Assembly (NCBI RefSeq): GCF_017814975.1
Contig: NZ_JAGIQA010000001.1
Location: 558,001 to 622,000, forward strand
Origin: Cupriavidus consociatus
GTDB taxonomy: Bacteria; Pseudomonadota; Gammaproteobacteria; Burkholderiales; Burkholderiaceae
Length of the DNA stretch: 64,000 bases
Reading direction: 5' to 3'
The position numbers and the translations under genes are program-made. This document shows positions 1-8,280 of this stretch, in pieces; the first letter of the stretch is position 1; the number at the start of each line of letters is the position of its first letter. The notes beneath the pieces are model-generated. The model had not been told where the DNA came from, ran no database searches, and saw only the letters and a list, made by a program, of their open reading frames with translations.

Positions 1-165
1 GGTCAGCGTCAGCCACATAAAGACGAAGCGCGAGGCTTCCTCGGAGAAGGCAATGCCGGAATTGAAGACGTAGCGAAGCACTACGTTGCCAAAGACCAGC
101 ACGATCATGGTGGCCATCATGGCGACCATCGCGCCCTGGATCAGGCGCAGCGTAATTCGGTTCAT
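1..165 (-). CDS. TRAP transporter small permease (DctQ-like), truncated by window edge
   Basis: Only the first 55 residues are present; the gene continues past the left edge. The N-terminus is a hydrophobic helix (residues about 8-32) followed by the pattern LRYVFNSGIAFSEEASRF and a second hydrophobic start (VFMWLTLT). That Arg-Tyr-hydrophobic-Asn...EE arrangement is typical of DctQ subunits of tripartite ATP-independent periplasmic transporters. The start ATG at 165 has an AGGAG ribosome-binding site nine bases upstream. It lies 28 bp after the amidohydrolase gene and in the same operon as the DctP receptor at 1137-2117. The large DctM permease would be expected just outside the window (inference). 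Confidence 0.85.
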   Translation of the reverse strand, partial: MNRITLRLIQGAMVAMMATMIVLVFGNVVLRYVFNSGIAFSEEASRFVFMWLTLT

Positions 166-193
166 GATTGAAAACTCCTGGGTGGACGGGGAC

Positions 194-1126
194 TCAGCGC
201 AGGCTCGCCACAGGCGCCCCGATCCGGTAAAAGCGCATGGCGTTGTCGTGCCACACCGCCTGCGCGGCGGCGTCGGGCAGGCCTTCCAGCGCGGCGGCCA
301 CGGTATTGACGATTTCATGCAGCGACGCGCGCAGTCCCGACACGGGCAGGTTGCTGGCGAACATGCAGCGCTGCCAGCCGAAGATCTCCAGCGCCTGGCG
401 GACGACCCTGACGTTGCCGGCGCGATCCCACGCCGCACCCGGCAGTCCGAATTCGGACAGCTTCAGGTGCACCCCCGGCAGGCTCGCCACGGCCGCCAGC
501 CCGCGGCGCCAGCCGGACAGGCCCGCCTCGGTGCGGTCCCAGGGCAGCCCGGTGTGTTCCACCACCACGGCAAGCCCTGGCACCGCCGCGATCGCCTCGG
601 CGGCATCCTCCAGGTGCCACCACGGCACCCGCAGGTCCCACGCCAGGCCATGCCCGGCCAGCCGCTGCAGCCCGGAGAGCCAGCGCGGGTCCTGCAGCGT
701 GCCGGGCTGGCCGCGCACGCTGCCATCCGCCCTCTGGCTGGTGCGCGGCTTGCACCGCACGCCCCGCACCAGCGGGAAGGCCTGGTGCGCGCGCAGCTGT
801 GCCGCCAGCGTGTCGCTGTTGAAGTCGGCATGCGCCACCACTGCATTGGGAAAGCCGTGGCGCGCGTGGACCTGATGCAGCCACGCGGTCTCGGCCACCG
901 ACTCGTCGGCATGCCGCTCGGCTTCCACGTGCACGCTGGCCGCGAGGGGCAGGCCGTCCCACTGGCGCAGGTAGGCGGCGGGATCGAAGTCCTGCCGCAG
1001 CGCGGCGTAATCGCCGAGGAAGAAGGCGGCAGGGTCGTACCCTTCCTGCAGCCAGGGGTGACGCGCCGGGCCGAGGCGCCACAGGTGGTGGTGGGCATCG
1101 ACGATGGCGGCGGGCAATGCTGGCAT
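194..1126 (-). CDS. Amidohydrolase_2 family TIM-barrel hydrolase (COG3618 type)
   Basis: 310 residues, normal length for the amidohydrolase_2 group that includes L-fuconolactonase and 2-pyrone-4,6-dicarboxylate lactonase. The N-terminal metal/phosphate-site motif VDAHHHLW is at residues 9-16, a VHVEAE strand end follows near residue 65, and the C-terminus has the family signature WHDNAMRFY. The usual Ser-Asp-x-Pro near the end is Ser-Asn-x-Pro (SNLPV), so the Asp that often acts as general base is Asn; this variant also occurs in the paralogue at 6786-7712. The gene sits between DctP (10 bp upstream) and DctQ (28 bp downstream), so it probably acts on the imported substrate, perhaps opening a lactone or cyclic amide. 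The substrate is unknown. Confidence 0.88.
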   Translation of the reverse strand: MPALPAAIVDAHHHLWRLGPARHPWLQEGYDPAAFFLGDYAALRQDFDPAAYLRQWDGLPLAASVHVEAERHADESVAETAWLHQVHARHGFPNAVVAHADFNSDTLAAQLRAHQAFPLVRGVRCKPRTSQRADGSVRGQPGTLQDPRWLSGLQRLAGHGLAWDLRVPWWHLEDAAEAIAAVPGLAVVVEHTGLPWDRTEAGLSGWRRGLAAVASLPGVHLKLSEFGLPGAAWDRAGNVRVVRQALEIFGWQRCMFASNLPVSGLRASLHEIVNTVAAALEGLPDAAAQAVWHDNAMRFYRIGAPVASLR

Positions 1127-1136
1127 GGCCGGCCTC

Positions 1137-2117
1137 CTAGCGCTGGGCGTCCATGGCCCGCAGCACGGCGTCGCCGTTCTTCTGCACGAACAGCTGGCGC
1201 GTCTCCTCGCGTACCACCTTGCGGATGCCGGCGTTGTCGGGATGCTCGTTGACCTGCACGCCCCTGGCGCGCAGCGTGGCGATCGCCGCGGCCTCGTTGT
1301 CGGCGTTGAGCTTGCGCTGGTGGGTGGCGGCGGCAGCGGCCTCTTCCAGCAGCACCTTCTGGTACTCGGGCTTGAGCGCGTCGAACTTCGCCTTGTTCAT
1401 CAGCACCACCAGAGCGGTATAGGCGTGGCGGGTCATCGACACGTACTTCTGCACCTCGTACATCTTGGCCGAGACCATCAGCGTGGGCGGATTTTCCTGG
1501 CCGTCGACCGCACCGGATTCCAGCGCGCCGAAGACCTCGGCGAACGGCATCGGCTGCGGGCTCGCGCCCAGCAGCTGGAAGGCCTTGATATGCGAAGGAT
1601 TGGGCGTGGTGCGGATCTTCAGGCCGCGGATGTCCTCGGCCTTGTTGACCGGCCGCTTGTTGTTGCCAAGGCTGCGGAAGCCGATCTCCCAGAAGGCCAG
1701 GCCCTTGATGCGGTGGGCGCCCAACTCCTCCAGCAATGAGCGGCCGACCGGGCCGTCCAGCACTTTGTACGCCGAGGGGCCGTCCTCGAACTGGTAGGGC
1801 AGGTCGAGCACGTTCAGGCGTGGCGCGAGGCCCGTGACAAAGGGATTGCCGGTGGCGCCGATATCGATGGTGCCGCTGCGCACGCCGGTGACCAGCGTGG
1901 TGTCGTTGCCGAGCTGGCTGTTGGCGAAGACCTGGATCTCGACGCCGCCCTGGGTGCGCTCCTTGACCTTCTTGCTGAAGGCAAGCGCGGCCAGGTGCTG
2001 GGAGTCGGTTTCCGGAACGGTATGGGCAAAGCGCAGCTTTACCGGTGCCTCTGCCTGCGCCACGCCGGCAACGGACAATAGCGCTGCCAGCACGATATGC
2101 GGGATAACGTGTTTCAT
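1137..2117 (-). CDS. TRAP transporter solute receptor, DctP family
   Basis: 326 residues with a Sec signal peptide (hydrophobic core about 5-18, cleavage probably after AQA at 20-22), so the protein is periplasmic. It begins the mature part with VKLRFAHTVPETDSQHLAAL and carries QLGNDTTLVTGVRSGTIDIG, both hallmarks of DctP receptors. The conserved Arg that clamps a substrate carboxylate should be in the segment LKIRTTPNPSHIKAFQLLGASP. The start ATG is preceded by GGAGACACC. It would deliver an organic acid to the DctQM permease whose small subunit starts at 165. A 134-bp gap separates it from the alcohol dehydrogenase upstream. Confidence 0.95.
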   Translation of the reverse strand: MKHVIPHIVLAALLSVAGVAQAEAPVKLRFAHTVPETDSQHLAALAFSKKVKERTQGGVEIQVFANSQLGNDTTLVTGVRSGTIDIGATGNPFVTGLAPRLNVLDLPYQFEDGPSAYKVLDGPVGRSLLEELGAHRIKGLAFWEIGFRSLGNNKRPVNKAEDIRGLKIRTTPNPSHIKAFQLLGASPQPMPFAEVFGALESGAVDGQENPPTLMVSAKMYEVQKYVSMTRHAYTALVVLMNKAKFDALKPEYQKVLLEEAAAAATHQRKLNADNEAAAIATLRARGVQVNEHPDNAGIRKVVREETRQLFVQKNGDAVLRAMDAQR

Positions 2118-2251
2118 GGTGTCTCCTGGGGTGTCATGCGGCCCGGTCGGTGTGCGCCGGGCTCAATGCGGCCGCGCCCGCGCACAGCAATGTGCGACGT
2201 CGCATGCGTGGTCTCACTGATGTTGTTATGGATGCAGGGAAGGCGCCGGCC

Positions 2252-3391
2252 TTACAGGGAGGCCTGCAGCATCAGCAGGTAGTCCTGCGCGCTGGCTTCG
2301 CGCGGACTGGTCTTGTGGCAGTGATCGGCCAGCGCGTAGTCGATGACGCGCGGGAACAGCGCCGGATCGACGCCCATTTCGCGCAGGCCCGCGGGCAGGC
2401 CCAGGCGCCGGTTCATGTCGGTGATGGCCGGGCCGACGGCGTTGGCATCGGGCAGCCCCATGGCCTGCGCGATGCGGGCCAGCTTGTCGTCGGCCCGCAT
2501 CGACGGCGCGTCGGCCTTGAAGCGGATCACCGCGGGCAGGAGCACGGCGTTCAGGGTGCCGTGGTGCAGCGTCGGCATCAGCCCGCCCAGCGCATGGCTC
2601 AGGCTATGCACGCAGCCCAGCCCCTTCTGGAAAGCGAGCGCGCCCTGCATCGATGCGCTCATCATGGCCAGGCGCGCGCCGCGGTCCTGCGGATCCCGGC
2701 GCGCGCGCTCGATATGCAGCCAGGCGCGGCGCAGGCCATCGAGCGCGATGCCGTCGGCGGGCGGATTGAAGGCCGGCGCCATGAAGGTTTCCAGGCAATG
2801 CGCGATGGCATCCATGCCGGTGGCCGCCGTCAGCATCGGCGGCAGGCCCAGCGTCAGCTCCGGGTCGCAGATCGCCACGCGCGGGACCAGGTAGGGCGAC
2901 AGCACGCCGACCTTGCGGCCGTCGTCGAGGATCAGCACGGCGCCGCGGCCGACTTCGCTGCCGGTGCCGGCGGTGGTGGGGATCGCGATCACCGGTGCGG
3001 TGGCCGCCGTGATCCGCGCCACGCCGCCCTCGATCGCGGCGAACTGGCGCAACGGGCCGTCGTGCGTGGCGCAGACCGCGACCCCCTTGGCCAGGTCGAT
3101 CGGCGAGCCGCCGCCCACCGCGATGATGCCGTCGCAACGGTACTCGCCATAGAGGCGCATGGCCTCGCGCATGGCGGCTTCGGTCGGATTGGATGGCGTG
3201 CCGTCGTAGATCACCGCCTCGCAGCCGGGGCGCAGCTGCTCCAGCACGCGCTGCACGATGCCGGCGGCCTTGACGCCGGCATCGGTGACCACCAGCGGGC
3301 GGTTGATGCCGATGCGTTCGCATTCCTGGGCCAGCAGCCCGATCGCGCCGAAGTCGATCTGGATCTGGGTGATGTAGTGGATGAGGGCCAT
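2252..3391 (-). CDS. Iron-containing (group III) alcohol dehydrogenase
   Basis: 379 residues, full length for the family. It shows the NAD(P)-binding GGGSPIDLAKG motif (about 95-105) and metal-ligand regions GMDAIAHCLE, SLSHALGG and HHGTLNAVLL. Family members oxidise or reduce short hydroxy acids, alcohols or maleylacetate; the exact substrate cannot be read from sequence. The start ATG at 3391 follows GGAGACAAG. It is the first gene of the minus-strand operon ending in the TRAP components, so it likely processes the same imported compound. It diverges from the crotonase gene at 3664 across 272 bp that contain an inverted repeat. Confidence 0.92.
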   Translation of the reverse strand: MALIHYITQIQIDFGAIGLLAQECERIGINRPLVVTDAGVKAAGIVQRVLEQLRPGCEAVIYDGTPSNPTEAAMREAMRLYGEYRCDGIIAVGGGSPIDLAKGVAVCATHDGPLRQFAAIEGGVARITAATAPVIAIPTTAGTGSEVGRGAVLILDDGRKVGVLSPYLVPRVAICDPELTLGLPPMLTAATGMDAIAHCLETFMAPAFNPPADGIALDGLRRAWLHIERARRDPQDRGARLAMMSASMQGALAFQKGLGCVHSLSHALGGLMPTLHHGTLNAVLLPAVIRFKADAPSMRADDKLARIAQAMGLPDANAVGPAITDMNRRLGLPAGLREMGVDPALFPRVIDYALADHCHKTSPREASAQDYLLMLQASL

Positions 3392-3507
3392 CTTGTCTCC
3401 ATGCTGTGTGGGGTGCGCCGTGTGCCTGTGGGCGGGCCGGCTGCATTGGTGACGAAGTCTAGGAACAAGGCCCGCGGGTCACAACGTGGAATTACTTGAA
3501 GGCTGCC

Positions 3508-3546
3508 CAAGAAAAACTCACAGCACCGGATGCCTAGTTTTTCTTG
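3508..3546. promoter_or_regulatory. Inverted repeat between divergent catabolic operons
   Basis: Perfect 11-bp arms CAAGAAAAACT (3508-3518) and AGTTTTTCTTG (3536-3546), separated by 17 bp. The site lies 117 bp upstream of the dehydrogenase start and 118 bp upstream of the crotonase start, almost exactly midway. Its symmetry and placement suggest an operator shared by both operons, possibly for the LysR protein encoded at 8281-9207. A T-rich tail on one side also allows a weak terminator reading. Regulatory role is inference. Confidence 0.5.
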
Positions 3547-3663
3547 AAACGGCGCTGAGATTTTCTCGTTTTGCGGCGCGCGGCGCGGGCCCTAGACTGG
3601 CGCAGACCAGCCGGACTACGGACCACCGCCCGCTGCCGGGCCTCCTCCACACCAACGACAACC

Positions 3664-4443
3664 ATGAGACAACCGATCCTGATCGAGCGCGACGCGCAGG
3701 TCGCCACCATCACGCTGAACAACCCGGACAAGCTCAATGCCATGGACCTGTCCATGTGGCAGGGCCTGACCGAAGCCATCCAGGGCCTGTCGGCCGACGA
3801 CACGCTGCGCTGCGTGGTGCTGCGCGGCGCCGGCGACAAGGCCTTTGCCGCCGGCGCCGACATTGCCGAGTTCGACACCATGCGCGCCAACGCCGCACAG
3901 GCGCAGCAGTATGGCGAGATCACCAATGCCACCATGCGCGCCATCGCCGAATGCCGGCACCCGACCATCGCGCTGATCCAGGGCGCCTGCGTCGGCGGCG
4001 GGCTGGAGATCGCCTCGATGTGCGACCTGCGCATCTGCGGCAGGTCGAGCCGCTTTGGCGTGCCGGTCAACCGGCTCGGTCTGGTGATGTCGTATGGCGA
4101 ACTGGGTGGGCTGGTGGCGCTGGCGGGGCCGGCCACCGCGCTGGAGATCGTCCTGGAAGGCCGCGTGTTCGATGCCGACGAGGCCCTGCACAAGCGCCTG
4201 GTCAATCGCGTGGTGGCGGACGAGGCCGTGCCGGACGAAGCCTATGCGGCGGCACGGCGCATCGCCGCTGGCGCGCCGCTGGTGGCGCGCTGGCACAAGC
4301 AGTTCGTGCGCCGGCTGCTCGATCCCACGCCGCTGCGTCCGGAAGAGCATGCCGAGTCCTATGCATGCTTCGATACCGAGGATTTCCGCATCGGCCACCG
4401 CGCCTTTATCGACAAGACCCGCCCGCAGTTCGTGGGCCGTTGA
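3664..4443 (+). CDS. Enoyl-CoA hydratase/isomerase (crotonase) family protein
   Basis: 259 residues from ATG 3664. An in-frame extension upstream to 3571 lacks crotonase similarity, so the later start was chosen; no strong ribosome-binding site is visible. The oxyanion-hole segments GAGDKAFAAGADIAEF (about 57-72) and CVGGGLEIASMCDLRI (about 107-122) are well conserved, and a Glu sits in the GLEIAS position and again in SYGELGG. Family members hydrate, isomerise or cleave acyl-CoA esters. It heads an operon with a CoA-transferase 69 bp downstream, so the substrate probably becomes a CoA thioester first. Confidence 0.92.
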   Translation: MRQPILIERDAQVATITLNNPDKLNAMDLSMWQGLTEAIQGLSADDTLRCVVLRGAGDKAFAAGADIAEFDTMRANAAQAQQYGEITNATMRAIAECRHPTIALIQGACVGGGLEIASMCDLRICGRSSRFGVPVNRLGLVMSYGELGGLVALAGPATALEIVLEGRVFDADEALHKRLVNRVVADEAVPDEAYAAARRIAAGAPLVARWHKQFVRRLLDPTPLRPEEHAESYACFDTEDFRIGHRAFIDKTRPQFVGR

Positions 4444-4512
4444 AAGCACCTACTTTCCAAGCATCGCGGCGCCGCCATTCCCATGCGGCCGCCCCAACCT
4501 CAGGTGGTATCC

Positions 4513-5745
4513 ATGAATTTGCCGTTATCGAAAATCAAGGTCCTGGACGTCAGCCAGATCATGGCCGGTCCGTTCTGCTGCATGCTGCTGGGCGACATGG
4601 GCGCCGACGTCATCAAGGTCGAAGCGCCGGGTGCCGGCGACCAGACCCGCAAGTCGATGGGCTTCCGGCTCAAGGGCGATGACAGTGGCGGCTTCCTGGC
4701 GCTGAACCGCAACAAGCGCAGTGTCGAGATCGACCTGAAGAACCCGGCCGGCCTGGAGGCCTTCTATGAACTGGTGCGCGGCGCTGACGTGCTGGTGGAG
4801 AACAACCGTCCGGGCGTGGCCGCTCGCCTGAAGATCGACTATGCGGTGCTGCGCGAGATCAATCCGCGCCTGGTCTACGCCAGCATCTCCGGCTTCGGCC
4901 AGACCGGGCCATGGTCGCGGCGCCCGGGGCTGGACCTGATCGCGCAGGCCATGTCGGGCGTAATGAGCGTGATGGGCCATCCGGACGCGCCGCCGGTCAA
5001 GGCCAGCGTGCCGATCGCCGACCTGGGGGCCGGGCTGTTCACCGCCTATGGCGTCCTCAGCGCACTGATGGGTCGCGAGCATACCGGGCAGGGGCAATAC
5101 GTCGATGCGTCGCTGTTCGAAACGGCGCTGGGCCTGTCGGTATGGGAATCGGCCGAGTTCTGGGGCACCGGCGACGTGCCGGTACCGATCGGCAGCGCCA
5201 ACCGCATGAGCGCGCCATACCAGGCGGTGCGGGCCGCCGACCGGCACTTTGTCATTGGCGCGGCCAATCCCAAGCTGTGGGCCGCGCTGTGCGAGGTGAT
5301 CGAGCGCCCGGACCTGCTTGCCGATCCGCGCTTTACCGACAACGCCGCCCGCATCCGCAACCGCGCCGCGCTGATCCCTGAAATTGAGGCAGAATTCGCG
5401 CGCAAGCCAGCGGCGGAGTGGGTCGATGCGCTGCTGGCGGCCGGTGTGCCAGCGGCCCCGATCTTCACCTACGACGAAGCGCTGGCCAGCGAGCAGGCGG
5501 TGGCGCGGGACATGGTGCTGGAGATCGACCACCCGGTCGAAGGGCGGGTCAAGGCGCTGGGGTTCCCGGTCAAGCTGAGCGGCACGCCGCAGCAGGTGCG
5601 CTATCCGGCGCCGTTGCTGGGCCAGCATACCGATGAGGTGCTGGGCGAGTTTGGCCTGGACGCGGCCACCGTTACGCGGCTGCGTGCGCAGGGGGCGTTC
5701 GGCGCCCCGGTCCGCGCACAGGAACTGGAACGCGGTGCCGCCTGA
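4513..5745 (+). CDS. CaiB/BaiF (class III) CoA-transferase
   Basis: 410 residues from ATG 4513, with an AGGTGG ribosome-binding site; an upstream in-frame ATG at 4483 is less likely. The N-terminus KVLDVSQIMAGPFCCMLLGDMGADVIKVEAPGAGD is the classic family III signature, and the catalytic Asp is expected in RPGLDLIAQAMSG (about 151-163). Such enzymes move CoA between carboxylic acids, usually from succinyl-CoA or a pathway product. In this operon it would activate the acid imported by the Bug receptor encoded next, giving a substrate for the crotonase. Confidence 0.95.
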   Translation: MNLPLSKIKVLDVSQIMAGPFCCMLLGDMGADVIKVEAPGAGDQTRKSMGFRLKGDDSGGFLALNRNKRSVEIDLKNPAGLEAFYELVRGADVLVENNRPGVAARLKIDYAVLREINPRLVYASISGFGQTGPWSRRPGLDLIAQAMSGVMSVMGHPDAPPVKASVPIADLGAGLFTAYGVLSALMGREHTGQGQYVDASLFETALGLSVWESAEFWGTGDVPVPIGSANRMSAPYQAVRAADRHFVIGAANPKLWAALCEVIERPDLLADPRFTDNAARIRNRAALIPEIEAEFARKPAAEWVDALLAAGVPAAPIFTYDEALASEQAVARDMVLEIDHPVEGRVKALGFPVKLSGTPQQVRYPAPLLGQHTDEVLGEFGLDAATVTRLRAQGAFGAPVRAQELERGAA

Positions 5746-5791
5746 GCGCACCGCGGCCATCATCTATACCGATAAAAGACAGGAGACAACC

Positions 5792-6781
5792 ATGACGATG
5801 TCACTTTCGCTGATGCGGCGCTGGGCGATGCCGGCGGCCGTGGTGCTGGGGCTGCTGGGGCTGCTGGGTGGTACGGCCACGGCAAGTGCGGAAACCTACC
5901 CGAGCCGGCGCATCGAGCTGATTGTGCCTTGGCAGGCAGGCGGCGGGGCCGACGTGGTGGCGCGCGCGCTGTCCGCCGCGGCCGCCAAACACCTGCCGCA
6001 GCCGATCGTGGTGATCAACAAGCCGGGTGCCACCGGCGCGGTAGGCCTGGGCGAAGTGGTCCACGCGAAGCCGGACGGCTACAAGCTGGTGCTGTCGTCC
6101 AGCGAGCTGACCTTCCTGAACTACCTCGGGCTGGCCAAGTTCACCTACCAGGACCTGATCCCCATCGCACGCCTGAACGCGGACCCGGCCGCCGTGGCGG
6201 TACGGGCCGATGCGCCATGGAGCACGATCGAGCAGTTTGTCGCCGATGCGCGCAAGCCGGACGCCAATATCCGCGTGGGTAACGCCGGGCAGGGCTCCGC
6301 GTGGCATATGGCAGCCGCCGCGCTGGCCGACAAGACCGGCGCCAGGTTCAACCATATCCCCTATGCGGGCGGCGCTCCCGCCACGCTCGCGCTGCTGGGC
6401 GGGCATATCGATGCGGTCACGGTCAGTACGGCGGAGGTATTCACGCATGTTGCCGCGGGCAAGCTCAAGGTGCTGGCGGTGATGGCCGACAAGCGGGTCA
6501 GCGGCTTCGAGAACGTGCCCACGCTGAAGGAACGCAACATCGACCTGTCCATGGGGATCTGGCGCGGCATCTCGGCACCGAAGGGCACGCCGCCCGAGGT
6601 GATCGCGGTACTGAAGACAGCGATCGCGAAATCCGTGCAGGAGCCGGTGATGCGCCAGACGCTGGAGAAGTTGCACTTCAGCACCGATACCTATGCCGAT
6701 GACGTGACGCTGCAGGCCGCCATGGTGAAGGAGTCGGCGCAGTTCAAGCAGCTCGCCAGCCGCATCAGCGTCAAGGAGTAG
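5792..6781 (+). CDS. Bug-family periplasmic solute receptor (TTT system)
   Basis: 329 residues from ATG 5792, preceded by AGGAGACAACC. An upstream in-frame extension to 5633 overlaps the CoA-transferase and was rejected. A signal peptide (hydrophobic core about 11-26, ending ASA) precedes YPSRRIELIVPWQAGGGADVVAR, the Bug fold start, and the later GNAGQGSAWHMAAAAL and HIPYAGGAPATLALLGGHID segments bind carboxylate ligands in known family members. No TctA or TctB permease gene is in the window, so it is a stand-alone receptor, a common situation in Cupriavidus and Bordetella. Confidence 0.95.
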   Translation: MTMSLSLMRRWAMPAAVVLGLLGLLGGTATASAETYPSRRIELIVPWQAGGGADVVARALSAAAAKHLPQPIVVINKPGATGAVGLGEVVHAKPDGYKLVLSSSELTFLNYLGLAKFTYQDLIPIARLNADPAAVAVRADAPWSTIEQFVADARKPDANIRVGNAGQGSAWHMAAAALADKTGARFNHIPYAGGAPATLALLGGHIDAVTVSTAEVFTHVAAGKLKVLAVMADKRVSGFENVPTLKERNIDLSMGIWRGISAPKGTPPEVIAVLKTAIAKSVQEPVMRQTLEKLHFSTDTYADDVTLQAAMVKESAQFKQLASRISVKE

Positions 6782-6785
6782 GCCC

Positions 6786-7712
6786 ATGCGCGACACACCC
6801 GCGGAGGGCGCGGCGTCCGTCGCGCCTTTTATCGACGCGCACCAGCATTTCTGGGACCTGGAGCGCAACCCGTACCCGTGGCTGCAGGGCGAATCGGTGC
6901 CGAACTTCCGCTATGGCGATTACTCGGCGCTACGCAGGAACTATCTTCCTGAAGATTTCGCCCGCGACACGGCTGGCTGCGCGCCGGTCAAGACGGTGCA
7001 TGTGGAGGCCGAATGGGCGCGCGGCAATCCCGTCGACGAGACCGCATGGCTGACGCAGCTCGCCGCGCGGACGGGCCGGCCAACGGTGATCGTCGGCCAT
7101 GCCCAGCTTGACCGCGGCGATGTCGAGGAAGTGCTGGCGGGTCATGCCGCCTGCGCCATCATGCGCGGCATCCGCAACAAGCCGGTGACCGCCGCGCGGC
7201 GCGAGGATGCGCGCCGCGGCGTGCCCGGCTCGATGGACGATGAGCGCTGGCGGCGAGGCTATGCGCTGCTGGCTCGCCATGGCATGTCCTTCGACCTGCA
7301 GGCGCCGTGGTGGAACCTGGATCAGGCGGCTGCGCTGGCACGGGATTTCCCCGGCACGCAGCTGATCCTGAACCATACCGGGCTGCCGGCCGACCGCAGT
7401 GAAGCCGGCCTGGCCGGCTGGCGCGCCGCGATGGCCGGGCTGGCCGGGCAGCCCAATGTCTCCGTGAAGATCTCGGGCCTGGGATTGCCGGGCAAGCCAT
7501 GGACGCAGACAGACAACGTGCCGGTGATCCGCGACGCCATCGCCATCTTCGGCGCGCAACGCTGCATGTTTGCCAGCAACTACCCGGTGGACAGCCTGGT
7601 GGCGAGCTACGACACCATCGTGACGGGGTTCCGCGCCGCCATCGCCGTCTATCCGCCCGAACAGCAGCGCGCGCTGTGGCACGACAACGCCGCGCGCTGC
7701 TATCGCCTGTAG
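6786..7712 (+). CDS. Amidohydrolase_2 family TIM-barrel hydrolase (paralogue of 194-1126)
   Basis: 308 residues. FIDAHQHFWDLERNPYPWLQ near the N-terminus, VKTVHVEAEW, LILNHTGLPADRS and the ending WHDNAARCYRL line up along the whole length with the product of 194-1126, so the two are clear paralogues. As in that protein, the usual Ser-Asp-x-Pro is Ser-Asn-x-Pro (SNYPV). The start is 4 bp after the Bug receptor stop, indicating tight co-transcription with transport. It probably hydrolyses a lactone-like or amide-like intermediate; the actual substrate is not known. Confidence 0.88.
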   Translation: MRDTPAEGAASVAPFIDAHQHFWDLERNPYPWLQGESVPNFRYGDYSALRRNYLPEDFARDTAGCAPVKTVHVEAEWARGNPVDETAWLTQLAARTGRPTVIVGHAQLDRGDVEEVLAGHAACAIMRGIRNKPVTAARREDARRGVPGSMDDERWRRGYALLARHGMSFDLQAPWWNLDQAAALARDFPGTQLILNHTGLPADRSEAGLAGWRAAMAGLAGQPNVSVKISGLGLPGKPWTQTDNVPVIRDAIAIFGAQRCMFASNYPVDSLVASYDTIVTGFRAAIAVYPPEQQRALWHDNAARCYRL

Positions 7713-7795
7713 CAACGCATTGCCAGGATCCGCCACCCGCCCGGCTCGCGCCGTGGCGGGCCGGGCGGCTTCGCCCCCAGACCTGAACGGAACCC

Positions 7796-8209
7796 ATGAT
7801 GAAAAACGGATTGCAACCGGGCGCGACCTGCGCGCGCACGCTGACGGTCGACCGCCAGCGCACCATCGATTTTCTTGGCGAAAGCCTGCGCATCTACGCC
7901 ACGCCCGAGCTGGTGCGCGATATCGAACAAACTTGTCTCGACTTCCTGCAAGGCTTTCTCAATGACGGCGAAAGCTCGGTGGGCGCGGAGGTGTCGGTGC
8001 AACACACCGGTGCCACGCCGCTGGGCGGCGAGGTGCGCATCCACGCCGAGATCACGGCCATCGACGGCCGCAGTGTCACGTTCAGCGTGACTGCCGACGA
8101 TGCGGTGGAGCGGGTTTGCAGCGGCACGCATCGCCGCTTCGTGGTCGATGTCGGGCGCTTGCGCGCGCGCGTGCAAAAGAAGACGGCATCGATGCCCACC
8201 GCGGCCTGA
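7796..8209 (+). CDS. Thioesterase-like hotdog protein (FlK type)
   Basis: 137 residues. The layout ARTLTVDRQRTIDFLGE, then VGAEVSVQHTGATPLGGEVRIHAEI, then GRSVTFSVTADDAVERVCSGTHRRFVV resembles fluoroacetyl-CoA thioesterase FlK and its many proteobacterial relatives, including the Glu before the VGAEV strand and the His of VQHTGATP. These proteins hydrolyse small acyl-CoAs. As the last gene of the plus-strand operon it may release CoA from a pathway intermediate or dead-end product. Two adjacent ATGs (7796, 7799) are possible starts. An 84-nt gap separates it from the amidohydrolase. Confidence 0.8.
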   Translation: MMKNGLQPGATCARTLTVDRQRTIDFLGESLRIYATPELVRDIEQTCLDFLQGFLNDGESSVGAEVSVQHTGATPLGGEVRIHAEITAIDGRSVTFSVTADDAVERVCSGTHRRFVVDVGRLRARVQKKTASMPTAA

Positions 8210-8247
8210 AGCCGTGCAGCAAGCCTGTCCGGTGCGGCAGGCGCGCA

Positions 8248-8277
8248 CAGCTTGCGGGGGACGCGCCCCGCAAGCTG
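8248..8277. terminator. Strong hairpin between convergent genes
   Basis: Perfect 12-bp arms CAGCTTGCGGGG (8248-8259) and CCCCGCAAGCTG (8266-8277) with a 6-nt loop, placed between the thioesterase stop (8209) and the LysR stop (8281). No T-tract follows on either strand, so it may be a bidirectional structure helping Rho-dependent ending or protecting 3' ends. Confidence 0.6.
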
Positions 8278-8280
8278 CGC

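Noticed and set aside
86..1252. Long plus-strand frame over the first amidohydrolase
   Set aside because: Overlaps three minus-strand genes with clear families; no motif and no ribosome-binding site.
2150..3499. Plus-strand frame of 449 codons over the alcohol dehydrogenase
   Set aside because: Shadow of the dehydrogenase gene; low-complexity translation.
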